Shown here in pieces: positions 7,830-16,810 of a stretch of 64,000 nt of DNA. The position numbers were made by a program, and so were the translations under genes. The notes beneath the pieces were generated by a model. It was not told the origin of the DNA, searched no databases, and was given only the letters and a program-made list of their open reading frames with translations. Position 1 is the stretch's first letter; every line of letters starts with the position of its first letter. Where the stretch lies: contig NZ_JAUTXR010000189.1 in NCBI RefSeq assembly GCF_030658505.1, positions 216,660 through 280,659 on the forward strand, given 5' to 3'. Source of the DNA: Stenotrophomonas raiganjensis (SeqCode) (GTDB lineage Bacteria; Pseudomonadota; Gammaproteobacteria; Xanthomonadales; Xanthomonadaceae).

Positions 7830-8656
7830 TGCGATACGAACAGCGGCGCCGGGACTTCGGCCAGTAGATCCTCGGTAACCCCGCCAAGCACGCGCTCGAC
7901 CACCCGGCTGCGGCTGTAAGGGCCCAGTACCAGCAGGTCGGCGTCGGCATCCAGTACGTGCTGGCGGATGGTTGCGGCAACGCCGCCCTGGCTCGAGCTG
8001 ATCGCCTGGATCTCCACTTCAACGCCATGGCGCGAGAGATGCTGGGCCATCTCGGCGCCGGGTGTGGCCTCGGCCCTGGGCGTGTCGACCATCAGCAGGT
8101 GCACCGCCTGTGCACGCGCGAGCAGGGGCAGCGCATCGGCCACCGCGCGACGTGCCTGCTTGCTGGCATTCCAGGCCACCACGATGCGATGGCCGACCTG
8201 ATCGCCTTGCCAGTGCGGCGGCACCAGCAGCATCGGCACGCCGGTCTGGCGCAGCGTGCCCAGCGGGTGCCAGCCAGAAGGGGCGCCGGGAGTACGTGGA
8301 TAGCCAGCGATGATCAGGTCGCAGTACAGCGACTGCAGGGCCAGGTCGGCGCCGCCCAGATAGTCCGAGACGATGCGCAGTTCGGTGCTGATCTGCAGCG
8401 GCTCGGACACGGCACGCAGGTTCTGCATCAGCTGTGCGGTGCAGGCGGCATCCGCGCGGGCCTCATGGTCGAGCGCGGCGGCGATGCCGGCGCCGCGCGC
8501 GAAGCCGTTGGCAATGTCGGTGGGATGCTGGGCGGTGGAGACTGCGACCAGATGCGCCTGCTGCGCCTGCGCCAGATGGGCGGCGATGTTGAGAACGCCG
8601 TTCCCGGTGTCGCTGGCGTCGAACAGCACAGCGATATCGCGTAGTGGGTGCAGCAT
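7826..8656 (-). CDS. Universal stress protein, tandem UspA domains
   Basis: A 276-residue cytoplasmic protein made of two UspA folds (roughly residues 1-145 and 150-276). The second ends in LVLGPYSRSRVVERVLGG-VTE, the Gly-rich nucleotide-binding loop of ATP-binding Usp proteins, and closes with VPAPLFVSH, a typical Usp C-terminus. The first domain lacks a clear loop of this kind. The start at 8656 has AAGGAG upstream; the open frame extends 15 codons further without support. It is divergent from a TetR gene across a region with clear palindromes, so that regulator is the likely repressor. It ends four bases inside the AraC gene end. Confidence 0.85.
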   Translation of the reverse strand: MLHPLRDIAVLFDASDTGNGVLNIAAHLAQAQQAHLVAVSTAQHPTDIANGFARGAGIAAALDHEARADAACTAQLMQNLRAVSEPLQISTELRIVSDYLGGADLALQSLYCDLIIAGYPRTPGAPSGWHPLGTLRQTGVPMLLVPPHWQGDQVGHRIVVAWNASKQARRAVADALPLLARAQAVHLLMVDTPRAEATPGAEMAQHLSRHGVEVEIQAISSSQGGVAATIRQHVLDADADLLVLGPYSRSRVVERVLGGVTEDLLAEVPAPLFVSH

Positions 8657-8743
8657 GGCGTTGTCTCCTTCGATGCCTGTGACGCGTTCCCTGCCGTGCA
8701 CCGACCCGGGTGCACCGGACGCACACCCGTTTTAGCGCATTGG

Positions 8744-8770
8744 TGATTCGGATGAATCATCTGTGATTCA
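8744..8770. promoter_or_regulatory. Candidate TetR operator between usp and tetR
   Basis: Two overlapping perfect inverted repeats: TGATTC-GGAT-GAATCA at 8744-8759 and TGAATCA-TCTG-TGATTCA at 8753-8770. A third TGATTCA lies at 8784-8790 beyond an AT-rich stretch that could hold the -10 region. Such repeats between a TetR gene and a divergent target are the usual binding sites of these repressors. The assignment to this TetR is inference. Confidence 0.55.
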
Positions 8771-8827
8771 GTTTATTAATTAATGATTCATGCTAGCGTG
8801 AGGGTAAATCCACACCTCAGCGCTTTC

Positions 8828-9394
8828 ATGCGACCTGCCGCAGCACGCACCCGCCGCGACCTGCACCACGCCCTGGCAGCGACCCTGGTCAGCCATCCGC
8901 GCTGCACGCTCAGCGAACTGGCGCAGGGGGCAGGCATCAGCCGGGCCACGCTGTATCGGTTTGCACCCACACGTGAAGCGATCGACGAAGCACTGTTCGC
9001 CGCAGGCTTCGAGCGTCTGGAAGCGGCGGCGGTCTGGTTCGACGAGGGCGGCGATGCACGCCACGTGCTGGAGCAGGTCACCGCCACGCTGCTGGCGGAC
9101 TGGGAACTGGTGACACTGCTGTTCGCGCGGATGATGGAAGAGCAGCAGCGCCAGGGTGACCTGCATCTGCTGCCGGAGCGCTGGGCGCCGATCGGCGAGC
9201 GCTTCGAGGCCTTTTTCCTGCGTGGTCAGGCGGCCGGAGAGTTCAACGTTGGTTTCACCGCAGTGTGGCTCGCGGACTTCTACTGGACCTGTTTCTACGG
9301 CATCACCTGGTCACTCGCACGTGGTCGGCTGGCGCCGGCCACGGCGGCCTCCACGCTGCTCGCGTCGTTCCAGCACGGCGCGATGAAATCCTGA
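8828..9394 (+). CDS. TetR-family transcriptional regulator
   Basis: A 188-residue repressor. The N-terminal helix-turn-helix is evident in SELAQGAGISRATLYRFAPT (residues about 32-52), the family's A-x-x-A-G-V/I-S-x-x-T-L/F-Y-x-H/F motif. The C-terminal three quarters are helical and form the ligand-binding and dimer part. I start at ATG 8828 (MRPAAARTRRD); an in-frame ATG at 8783 would add 15 unlikely residues within the operator region. It probably represses itself and the divergent universal stress protein. The inducer is unknown. Confidence 0.8.
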   Translation: MRPAAARTRRDLHHALAATLVSHPRCTLSELAQGAGISRATLYRFAPTREAIDEALFAAGFERLEAAAVWFDEGGDARHVLEQVTATLLADWELVTLLFARMMEEQQRQGDLHLLPERWAPIGERFEAFFLRGQAAGEFNVGFTAVWLADFYWTCFYGITWSLARGRLAPATAASTLLASFQHGAMKS

Positions 9395-9426
9395 GCCTGC
9401 CGTTACCTCTTGGATGCAGGCGCCGC

Positions 9427-9786
9427 TCAATCCTGCTTCAGCAGCTGCACCAGCTGGCGCAGTCGGTAGGGCTTGGGCAGGAATTCCACCTGCTCGGGCA
9501 GCGGCGGCAGCTGTGAACGGGCATAGCCGGACGACAGGATCATCCGTGCCTGCGGCTGTTCGCGCGCTACATGCTCGCTCAGCTCGATGCCGGACATGCC
9601 GTTGGGCATGCTGACGTCGCTGAACACCACGTCGAAGCGTGCCTCGCCCTTCAGCAGTTCGGCCGCCTCGTGGCCATCGGCGGTGGTGGCCACCTCGATG
9701 CCGAAATCGCGCAGGGCCAGGCCGATCATTTCGCGAAGATCAGTCTGGTCTTCCACCATCAGAACGCGGATCGGGTCATCGGTCAT
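9427..9786 (-). CDS. Single-domain response regulator (CheY-like receiver)
   Basis: A 119-residue receiver domain without an output domain. The acidic pair is in VLMVEDQTD, the phosphoacceptor Asp in VVFSDVSMPNG, the Thr/Ser in MILSSGY and the conserved Lys in FLPKPY. The gene begins inside the 3' end of the preceding kinase gene (11-base overlap), so the two are translationally coupled and the kinase is its probable phosphodonor. With no output domain it must act through another protein or as a phosphate sink. Confidence 0.9.
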   Translation of the reverse strand: MTDDPIRVLMVEDQTDLREMIGLALRDFGIEVATTADGHEAAELLKGEARFDVVFSDVSMPNGMSGIELSEHVAREQPQARMILSSGYARSQLPPLPEQVEFLPKPYRLRQLVQLLKQD

Positions 9787-10939
9787 GGGTTGCTTCCTCT
9801 ATTGCGGGTAGCAGCAGGCTGACCGTGGTGCCGACACCGGGCGTGGTGGACACGTCGACGAAGCCGCCGCTCTGGGTAGTGAATCCGAACACCTGGCTCA
9901 GGCCCAGGCCGCTGCCCTTGCCGATGTCCTTGGTGGTGAAGAAGGGCTCGCTGGCCCGTTCGGCGATATCGGCCGCCATGCCGTGCCCCTCGTCGCAGAC
10001 GCTGAGCGTGACATAGCCACGTTGCAGCGTGGAGTCCGCGTCCGGGTCGAGGCGATGCTCCAGTGCGGTGCCGATCAGGATGCGTCCGCCTTCGGCGGTG
10101 GCGTCCGCTGCATTGGCGACCAGGTTGGCCAGTGCGGTCTGCAGCTGCATCGCATCGGTGTTCACCTGCGGCAGGCCCGGCGTGAGGCGGGCGTCCAGCG
10201 TTACCGTGGGCGGGCAGGCGCGCTGCAGGTCCGGCAGCCATTGCCGTACCAGCGTATTGATGTCCACGGGCTCGCGGATCAGGGTCTGGCCGGTGCTGAA
10301 CGCCAGCAGCTGGCGGGTCAGCAGCGCGCCGCGGTCGGTGGCGGCCTGCGCAACATCCAGTAGCTCGGCCGCGCGCGCATCGTCGCCACTTACGCGCAGC
10401 GACAACAGGTCCAGCGCATTGCCGATGGTGGTCAGCAGGTTGTTGAACTCGTGTGACAGGCCGCGGCTGAGCCGGCCGACCGTTTCGAACTGCTGGGTAT
10501 TGCGCAGCGCACGCTGGGCATCGCGCAGCAGTCGCTGGGCCTGCCATTGCTCGGTGATGTCGCGGGTGATCTTGACGAAACCGAGCAGCTCGCCGGCCTC
10601 GACGACCGGCTCGATGACCACGCTGGCACGGAACGAGGAGCCATCGCGGCGTACCCGCCAGCCTTCACTGGCAACGTGGCCATGCTGCGCCGCCAGGCGG
10701 AGCAGGCGCTGTGGTTCACCGGCATCGCGGTCGTTGGCCAGGTAGAAGCGGCTGAAGTGCGTTCCTACCACTTCATCGGCTGAATAGCCCTTGATGCGTT
10801 CGGCCCCCGGGTTCCAGCTGCAGACCACGCCTTCCGGATCAAGCAGGTACAGCGCATGGTCGCGCACGCTGTCGATCAGCAGTCGCAGCTGTCGGGAAGG
10901 GTCCGTCAGCACGGACGTCGTAGAAGCGGCTGCGTCCAC
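9776..10939 (-). CDS. PAS-domain sensor histidine kinase
   Basis: A 387-residue soluble kinase. Residues about 15-130 form a PAS domain (GVVCSWNPGAERIKGY... FVKITRDITE); then a dimerisation/phosphotransfer region with the H-box SHEFNNLL, and an ATPase domain with N-box NLVANAADAT, and the G-boxes DEGHGM and GKGSGLGLS. There is no membrane segment, so it senses something in the cytoplasm. The PAS lacks the flavin-binding NCRFLQ motif of LOV domains. It overlaps its receiver partner downstream and is divergent from the large hybrid kinase. The start codon is GTG with no strong ribosome binding site. Confidence 0.85.
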   Translation of the reverse strand: MDAAASTTSVLTDPSRQLRLLIDSVRDHALYLLDPEGVVCSWNPGAERIKGYSADEVVGTHFSRFYLANDRDAGEPQRLLRLAAQHGHVASEGWRVRRDGSSFRASVVIEPVVEAGELLGFVKITRDITEQWQAQRLLRDAQRALRNTQQFETVGRLSRGLSHEFNNLLTTIGNALDLLSLRVSGDDARAAELLDVAQAATDRGALLTRQLLAFSTGQTLIREPVDINTLVRQWLPDLQRACPPTVTLDARLTPGLPQVNTDAMQLQTALANLVANAADATAEGGRILIGTALEHRLDPDADSTLQRGYVTLSVCDEGHGMAADIAERASEPFFTTKDIGKGSGLGLSQVFGFTTQSGGFVDVSTTPGVGTTVSLLLPAIEEATHDR

Positions 10940-11090
10940 GTGTAGATGAGTGTTACCCCTGAGAGGGACGTGAAGCTAGGCATTCAAGCGTGAAGGATTC
11001 GTGCACGCCTGACACGTGCCATTTGTCCTGTGCGGCTGAATGCGACACGGGGTAACATCTCCCGCCCTTTACCTTCTGGAACCGACCTGC

Positions 11091-14000
11091 ATGCGTCCTG
11101 GTGCGACCACGCGTGACCGCTGGATCTGGATGACCTCCGCCGTGCTGCTGGCGGCAACCATCGCCCTGGAACTGGTGGTTCCACTGGGCTATGCCGTGTG
11201 GCTGGCCTATTTCCTGGCCGTGGGCGTCACGGTGTTCCAGCGCAGTGCACGGGCGCCCTTCATCGTCGCCGTGGTGGCCTGCGTGCTGCTGGTGGTCGGC
11301 TACAACATTGCTCCGGCCAGTTCAAATTCTGCGTTCTCATTCGTCAACCGCAGCATCGGTGGCGGCGCGTTCCTGATGATCGCGCTGATTGTTTCCCGCG
11401 CAATCCAGGCGCGACGCCAGGCGATGCGTGCGCTGTGGCTGCAGGAGGCGGAGAACGCGGTGGCGATGAGCCTGCGCGGTGATCTCGGTCCCGAGCAGAT
11501 CGCCGAGGCGGCGGCGACCAGCCTGAGTGCGCAGCTGCAGGCCGATGTCGGTGCCGTCTACCGCTTGGAAGGCGGGCGGCTGCAGCTGACCGGTGGCCTG
11601 GCGCTGCCTTCCGGCATGCCGTCATCGTTGGCCCTGCAGGAAGGGCTGCCCGGACAGGTCGCCCGCGACGAACGGGTGCGGCACCTGCACGGCGACGATG
11701 CCGCACTACTGGAGCTGCAGACCAGCCTGGGCCGGCTGGCGGTGCGCGAACGCATCCTGGCCCCGATCAGCAGCGATGGTGCTGTGGTTGGCGTCATCGA
11801 ACTGGGTCGTGCTCACGTCGGCGAGCAGCGCGAGCTGGACCGCGAATTGCTGGAGCGCTGTGCGGAGACCATCGGCATGGCCCTGCGGGCCTCGCTGCTG
11901 CGCGCACAGCTGGTGGTGCTGTTGGAGGAATCGCAGCGCCAGGGCGAGGAGCTGCAGGCCCAGCAGGAAGAGCTGCGCGTGGCCAACGAGGAGCTGGAAG
12001 AGCAGAGCCGCAGCCTGCAGCAGTCACAGAGCCACCTGGAAGAACAGCAGGCAGAGCTGGAGCAGAGCAATGTCCAGCTGGAAGAACGTACCCACGAGCT
12101 GGAGGCGCAGAAGCAGGCACTGCTGGTTGCGCAGAGCCAGCTGGTGCGCAACAGCAACGAGCTGGCTGCGACCTCGCGTTACAAGTCCGAGTTCCTGGCC
12201 AACATGTCGCACGAACTGCGCACGCCGCTGAACAGCTCGCTGATCCTGGCCAAGCTGCTGGCCGACAACAAGGACGGCACGCTCACCGAAGAGCAGGTGA
12301 AGTACGCGCGCGCGATCCTGTCGTCCAACAACGACCTGCTGGCGCTGATCAACGACATCCTCGACCTGTCGCGCATCGAGGCCGGCCACGTCGAGCTGGC
12401 GGACGAAGTGGTGGTGGTGGACAGCGTGCTGCAACGCCTGCGTGAGACGTTCGAACCGATGGCGCGGCAGAAGGGCCTGGCCTTGCAGATCGAGGCCGAT
12501 GCGCTGGCGCCGAGCCAGCTGGTGGCCGACAGCCAGCGCCTGCAGCAGATCCTGAAGAACCTGCTGGCCAATGCGCTGAAGTTCACCGAGCATGGCAAGG
12601 TCAGCCTGCATGTGCGTGCCGGCGGCAACGGCCGCATCCGTTTCGAGGTCTGCGACAGCGGCATCGGCATCGCCCGCGAGCAGCTGCAGGTCATCTTCGA
12701 GGCCTTCCGACAGGCCGACGGCAGCACCCGCCGTCGTTACGGTGGCACCGGCCTGGGACTGTCGATCTCGCGCGACCTCGCCGAGCGCATGGGCGGCGAC
12801 ATCCAGGTCGACAGCGAACCAGGTCGTGGCAGCTGCTTCATCCTGGAACTGCCGCTGCAGGGCGCGCCGGTTTCGGAACCGGGCGAAGTGCCTGCCGCCG
12901 CCTCAATGGCGCCTGCGCCGCAGCCTGCGCCGCCGATCGCTGCGCGCACTGCTGTCGCACCGACCGTTGCATCCGTGGCACCCGTCACCGCCAACGTAGC
13001 CGATGACCGTGGCCGCCGCCAGCGTGCCGGGCGCCTGATCCTGGCAGTGGAAGACGACGCCACGTTCGCCGAAGCGCTGGTGGCCCTGGCCCATGAACTG
13101 GATTTCGACTGCGTGGTGGCCGGGACGGCCGAAGAGGCGCTGGCCCTGGCCGGCGAACTGCGACCGAACGGCATCCTGCTCGATATCGGCCTGCCGGACG
13201 TGTCCGGCCTGAGCGTGCTGGAGCGCCTGAAGCGCAACCCCGATACCCGCCACATCCCGGTGCATGTGGTCTCGGCGATGGACCGCAGCCAGGTGGCGCG
13301 CGAGCTCGGCGCGATCGGGTTCGCGATCAAGCCGACCACGCGCGAGCGCCTGGTGAGCGCCATCGAGCAGCTGGAACAGACCAGCAGGCGCGACGTGCGG
13401 CGCCTGCTGATCGTCGAGGACGACAGCGAGCTGCGCCACAACCTGGAACTGCTGCTGGGCCGCGAGCAGCTGCAGATCGTCGCAGTGGGCACCCTGGCCG
13501 GTGCGCTGGAACAGCTCAGCACGGTCACCTTTGATTGCATGGTGATGGACCTGTCGCTGCCCGACGGCAGCGGCTACGACCTGCTCGAGCACATGGCTGG
13601 CAACGACGATGTCGGCTTCCCGCCGGTGATCGTCTACACCGGCCGCGCGCTCAGCCGCGAGGAAGAGCAGCGCCTGCGCCGCTACTCGAAGAGCATCATC
13701 ATCAAGGGCGCGCGTTCACCCGAACGCCTGCTGGATGAAGTCACCCTGTTCCTGCACAGCGTGGAGGCCAACCTGCCGAGCGACCAGCAGCGCCTGCTGC
13801 GCGAGGCCCGTCGCCGCGACACCGTGCTCGACGGACGCACCGTTCTGCTGGCCGAAGACGACGTGCGCAACATCTTCGCGTTGTCCAGCGTGCTCGAGCC
13901 GCTGGGCGTGACCCTGGAGATCGCGCGCAATGGCCAGGAAGCGGTGGACCGCTTGGCCGAACGCGAGGTCGACCTGGTGCTGATGGACATCATGATGCCG

Positions 14001-14201
14001 GAGAAGGATGGCTTGGCGGCGATGCGCGAGATCCGCGCGCAGCGCCACCTGCAGGACCTGCCGATCATCGCGTTGACCGCCAAGGCAATGCCGGACGACC
14101 GCGAGCGCTGCCTGCAGGCCGGCGCCAACGACTACATCGCCAAGCCCATCGATGTCGACAAGCTGGTGTCGCTGTGCCGGGTCTGGTGCTCGCGGCAATG
14201 A
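11091..14201 (+). CDS. Hybrid sensor kinase with three receiver domains
   Basis: A 1036-residue inner-membrane kinase. Order: three or four membrane segments (residues about 12-105), a GAF domain (about 125-275), a long Glu/Gln-rich coiled coil (about 285-360), HisKA with the phosphoacceptor His374 in NMSHELRTP, an HATPase domain (N-box NLLANALKF), an Ala/Pro linker, then three receivers with Asp698, Asp820 and Asp966. Several receivers in series usually mean branched or phosphatase-tuned signalling. The start at ATG 11091 gives a sensible N-terminus. It overlaps cheR by four bases (ATGA), heading an operon cheR-cheB-kinase. The signal is unknown. Confidence 0.88.
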   Translation: MRPGATTRDRWIWMTSAVLLAATIALELVVPLGYAVWLAYFLAVGVTVFQRSARAPFIVAVVACVLLVVGYNIAPASSNSAFSFVNRSIGGGAFLMIALIVSRAIQARRQAMRALWLQEAENAVAMSLRGDLGPEQIAEAAATSLSAQLQADVGAVYRLEGGRLQLTGGLALPSGMPSSLALQEGLPGQVARDERVRHLHGDDAALLELQTSLGRLAVRERILAPISSDGAVVGVIELGRAHVGEQRELDRELLERCAETIGMALRASLLRAQLVVLLEESQRQGEELQAQQEELRVANEELEEQSRSLQQSQSHLEEQQAELEQSNVQLEERTHELEAQKQALLVAQSQLVRNSNELAATSRYKSEFLANMSHELRTPLNSSLILAKLLADNKDGTLTEEQVKYARAILSSNNDLLALINDILDLSRIEAGHVELADEVVVVDSVLQRLRETFEPMARQKGLALQIEADALAPSQLVADSQRLQQILKNLLANALKFTEHGKVSLHVRAGGNGRIRFEVCDSGIGIAREQLQVIFEAFRQADGSTRRRYGGTGLGLSISRDLAERMGGDIQVDSEPGRGSCFILELPLQGAPVSEPGEVPAAASMAPAPQPAPPIAARTAVAPTVASVAPVTANVADDRGRRQRAGRLILAVEDDATFAEALVALAHELDFDCVVAGTAEEALALAGELRPNGILLDIGLPDVSGLSVLERLKRNPDTRHIPVHVVSAMDRSQVARELGAIGFAIKPTTRERLVSAIEQLEQTSRRDVRRLLIVEDDSELRHNLELLLGREQLQIVAVGTLAGALEQLSTVTFDCMVMDLSLPDGSGYDLLEHMAGNDDVGFPPVIVYTGRALSREEEQRLRRYSKSIIIKGARSPERLLDEVTLFLHSVEANLPSDQQRLLREARRRDTVLDGRTVLLAEDDVRNIFALSSVLEPLGVTLEIARNGQEAVDRLAEREVDLVLMDIMMPEKDGLAAMREIRAQRHLQDLPIIALTAKAMPDDRERCLQAGANDYIAKPIDVDKLVSLCRVWCSRQ

Positions 14202-15022
14202 ACGAACAGGCGTTGTTCGACCTGGAATTGAAGGTCCTGCTGGAAGCGCTGTACCAGCGCTACCACTATGACTTCCGCAGCTATGCGGTGTCGTCGCTGC
14301 GCCGGCGCATCCGCCAGGCCATGCAGCGCTACGAGTGCGAGCGCCTGGTCGACCTGCAGCATCGTCTGCTGCACGAGCCGGAGCTGTTCACGCAGGCGAT
14401 GCAGTTCTTCACCGTGCAGGTCTCGGAGATGTTCCGTGACCCGGCCTATTTCCGCGAACTGCGCGAGCAGGTGGTGCCGGTGCTGCGCACTTATCCGTCG
14501 GTGAAACTGTGGGTGGCCGGCTGCAGCACTGGCGAGGAAGTATGGTCGCTGGCGATCCTGCTGCACGAGGAAGGCCTGCTGGAGCGCAGCATCGTCTATG
14601 CCACCGACATCAATCCTGCGGCACTGGCTACTGCCGAGGCCGGTGCCTATGGCATCGACCGCATGGCGCAGTTCAGCCGCAACTATCTGGCGGCCGGAGG
14701 CACGGCATCGCTGTCCGACTACTACGCAACGGCCTACGACGGTGCGGTGTTCGACCGCCAGCTGCGCCGCAACGTGGTGTTCGCCGATCACAGCCTGGCC
14801 ACCGACACCGTGTTCTCCGAAGTGCACCTGGTGTCGTGCCGCAATGTGCTGATCTATTTCAACCGCGACCTGCAGGACCGTGCGGTGGGCCTGTTCCGTG
14901 AAGCGCTGGTGCACCGCGGCTTCCTCGGCCTGGGCAGCAAGGAGTCGCTTCAGTTCGGGCGCCACCACGACGCCTTCGAGGTCTGCTCGCGCGAGCACCG
15001 CGTATACCGGAAGGTTGCGTGA
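14198..15022 (+). CDS. CheR-type protein glutamate methyltransferase
   Basis: A 274-residue SAM-dependent methyltransferase of the CheR family: an N-terminal helical domain (residues 1-80, with YHYDFRSYAVSSLRRRI) and a catalytic domain with the SAM-binding motif VAGCSTGEEVWSLA and SCRNVLIYF near the end. CheR methylates Glu side chains of chemoreceptors, but no receptor gene is in this window. The ATGA overlaps with both neighbours show tight coupling to the hybrid kinase and CheB, so the methylation target may be the kinase system itself. This last point is inference. Confidence 0.88.
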   Translation: MNEQALFDLELKVLLEALYQRYHYDFRSYAVSSLRRRIRQAMQRYECERLVDLQHRLLHEPELFTQAMQFFTVQVSEMFRDPAYFRELREQVVPVLRTYPSVKLWVAGCSTGEEVWSLAILLHEEGLLERSIVYATDINPAALATAEAGAYGIDRMAQFSRNYLAAGGTASLSDYYATAYDGAVFDRQLRRNVVFADHSLATDTVFSEVHLVSCRNVLIYFNRDLQDRAVGLFREALVHRGFLGLGSKESLQFGRHHDAFEVCSREHRVYRKVA

Positions 15023-15597
15023 TGGTAGTGCAGGCGCGCCCTGCGGTCGTGGTGGTGGGTGCTTCCGCAGGAGGTGTCGCTGCACTGCAGGCGGTGCTGG
15101 GTGCACTGCCGGCGCGTTTGCCGGCGCCGGTGCTGGCGGTACTGCACCTGCCGCGCGATCGCACCAGCCGCATTGCCGCGGTGCTGGCGCCGTACTGCGC
15201 GCTGCCGGTGCGCGAGGCAGAGGACAAGCAGCCGCTGCAGCCCGGCACGGTCACGTTCGCGCCACCGGACTACCACCTGCTGGTGGAGGATGCCGGTTCG
15301 GTAGCGTTGTCGGTGGACGCGCCGGTGCTGTTTTCGCGCCCGGCCATCGACCCGCTGTTCGAATCGGCGGCGGCGGTGTTCGGCGCGCAGGTGCTGGCCC
15401 TGCTGCTGACCGGTGCCAGCAGTGATGGCAGTGAGGGCGTGGCCGCCGTGCGCGCCGCCGGTGGCCGTGCCTGGCTGCAATGTCCCGAGGAGGCCGAGGC
15501 ATCGATGATGCCGGCCTCCGCCCTGCAGCACGCCGGTGCCGATGCCGTGCTGCCCCTTGAACTGATGTGTCGTCGCCTGAAGGAGTTGTTTGCATGA
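15022..15597 (+). CDS. CheB-type methylesterase domain without receiver
   Basis: A 191-residue protein equal to the catalytic half of CheB. The nucleophile Ser15 lies in GASAGG, the His in LHLPRDRTS, and the Asp in LTGASSDGSEG, matching the CheB triad. Classical CheB (about 350 residues) has an N-terminal receiver that inhibits the esterase until phosphorylated; it is absent here, so control must come from a partner. The start may be ATG 15022, directly at the cheR stop (TGATG), or GTG 15019; GGAAGG lies upstream of both. It removes methyl groups or deamidates Gln on the targets of the adjacent CheR. Confidence 0.85.
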   Translation: MVVQARPAVVVVGASAGGVAALQAVLGALPARLPAPVLAVLHLPRDRTSRIAAVLAPYCALPVREAEDKQPLQPGTVTFAPPDYHLLVEDAGSVALSVDAPVLFSRPAIDPLFESAAAVFGAQVLALLLTGASSDGSEGVAAVRAAGGRAWLQCPEEAEASMMPASALQHAGADAVLPLELMCRRLKELFA

Positions 15598-16727
15598 ACC
15601 TGTTGCCACCGGACCCTGCGCAGTCGCAGTCCCCGGTCAACCTGCTGATCGTCGATGACGTGCCGCAGAACCTGGTCGCCATGCAGGCGCTGCTGCAGCG
15701 TGAAGGGGTCAACCTGCTGCTGGCGGGCTCGGGCGCGCAGGCGCTGGAGCTGCTGCTGGAGCATGAGGTGGCACTGGCGTTGCTGGACGTGCACATGCCT
15801 GAGATCGACGGCTTCACCCTGGCCGAACTGATGCGCGGCTCGCATCGCAGCCGCACGGTGCCGATCATCTTCCTGACCGCCTCGCCGGACGATCCGGTAC
15901 GTGCGTTCAAGGGCTATGAAACCGGCGCGGTGGACTTCCTGCACAAGCCGGTGGCGCCGCAGGTGATCCTGAGCAAAGTCAATGTCTTCATCGAGCTGTA
16001 CCAGCAGCGCCAGTTGCTGAAGGCCCGCAACGAAGCACTGGAGCGCGCGCTCAAGCTCAACGAGACGATGGCCGCTGTGCTGACCCATGACCTGCGCACG
16101 CCGTTGTCGGCGATCCTGCTGTGTGCCGACAAGCTGGCGCTGGAGCTTCCTGCGGACAATACCGGGGCGCAGCAGACGCTGGCGCACCTGGAGGCCAGCA
16201 CCCTGCGCATGGCGCGGATGGTCGAGCAGTTGCTGGACTTCTCGCGGATCCGCAGTGGCGGCCTGCGCCTGCAGGCCACCACCTGCGACCTGCGCGAGGT
16301 CACCCACGCGGTGATCGTCGAAGCAGGCAGCGCCCACGGCCACGAGCGCATTCGCTTCGACGTGGTCGGCGATACGCGCCTGCAGGGCGACATGGACCGC
16401 CTGGGGCAGATTGCAGCCAACCTGGTGGGCAATGCGCTGACGCATGGCAGCGAGGCACACGTGCAGCTGGATGGCAGCGATGCCCGCGCGGTCGTGCTGC
16501 GGGTGAGCAATGCCGGCCATATCGATGATGCGCTGTTGCCGCGGCTGTTCGAACCGTTCAAGGCCAGCTTCCACCAGAGCAACGGGCTGGGGCTGGGCCT
16601 GTACATCGTGGATCAGTTCGTGCGCGCGCACGGCGGCCGGATCGGGGCACGCAACGACGCTGGGCAGGTCGTGTTCGAGGCCATGCTGCCGCGGCGATGG
16701 GACGGCACGGGCGCCATCGCATCCTGA
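15594..16727 (+). CDS. Receiver-histidine kinase (response regulator fused to kinase)
   Basis: A 377-residue soluble protein: an N-terminal receiver (residues about 12-130; acidic VDD, phosphoacceptor in LLDVHMPEIDG, Lys in FLHKPV), a coiled linker, HisKA with the H-box LTHDLRTPLSAIL, and HATPase (NLVGNALTHG, GLGLGLYIVDQ). With the receiver in front, the kinase is probably switched by phosphorylation from another kinase, most likely the large hybrid encoded first in the operon. The start overlaps the cheB stop (ATGA). It is the last gene of the four-gene operon. Confidence 0.88.
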   Translation: MNLLPPDPAQSQSPVNLLIVDDVPQNLVAMQALLQREGVNLLLAGSGAQALELLLEHEVALALLDVHMPEIDGFTLAELMRGSHRSRTVPIIFLTASPDDPVRAFKGYETGAVDFLHKPVAPQVILSKVNVFIELYQQRQLLKARNEALERALKLNETMAAVLTHDLRTPLSAILLCADKLALELPADNTGAQQTLAHLEASTLRMARMVEQLLDFSRIRSGGLRLQATTCDLREVTHAVIVEAGSAHGHERIRFDVVGDTRLQGDMDRLGQIAANLVGNALTHGSEAHVQLDGSDARAVVLRVSNAGHIDDALLPRLFEPFKASFHQSNGLGLGLYIVDQFVRAHGGRIGARNDAGQVVFEAMLPRRWDGTGAIAS

Positions 16728-16810
16728 ATTCTTCAGGAAGCGCGCGGGTGAATTGAGACGGGCTCGTCCGCAACTGTTACCGTGCTTGCACGTCCAGCCA
16801 AGGAAGCACC

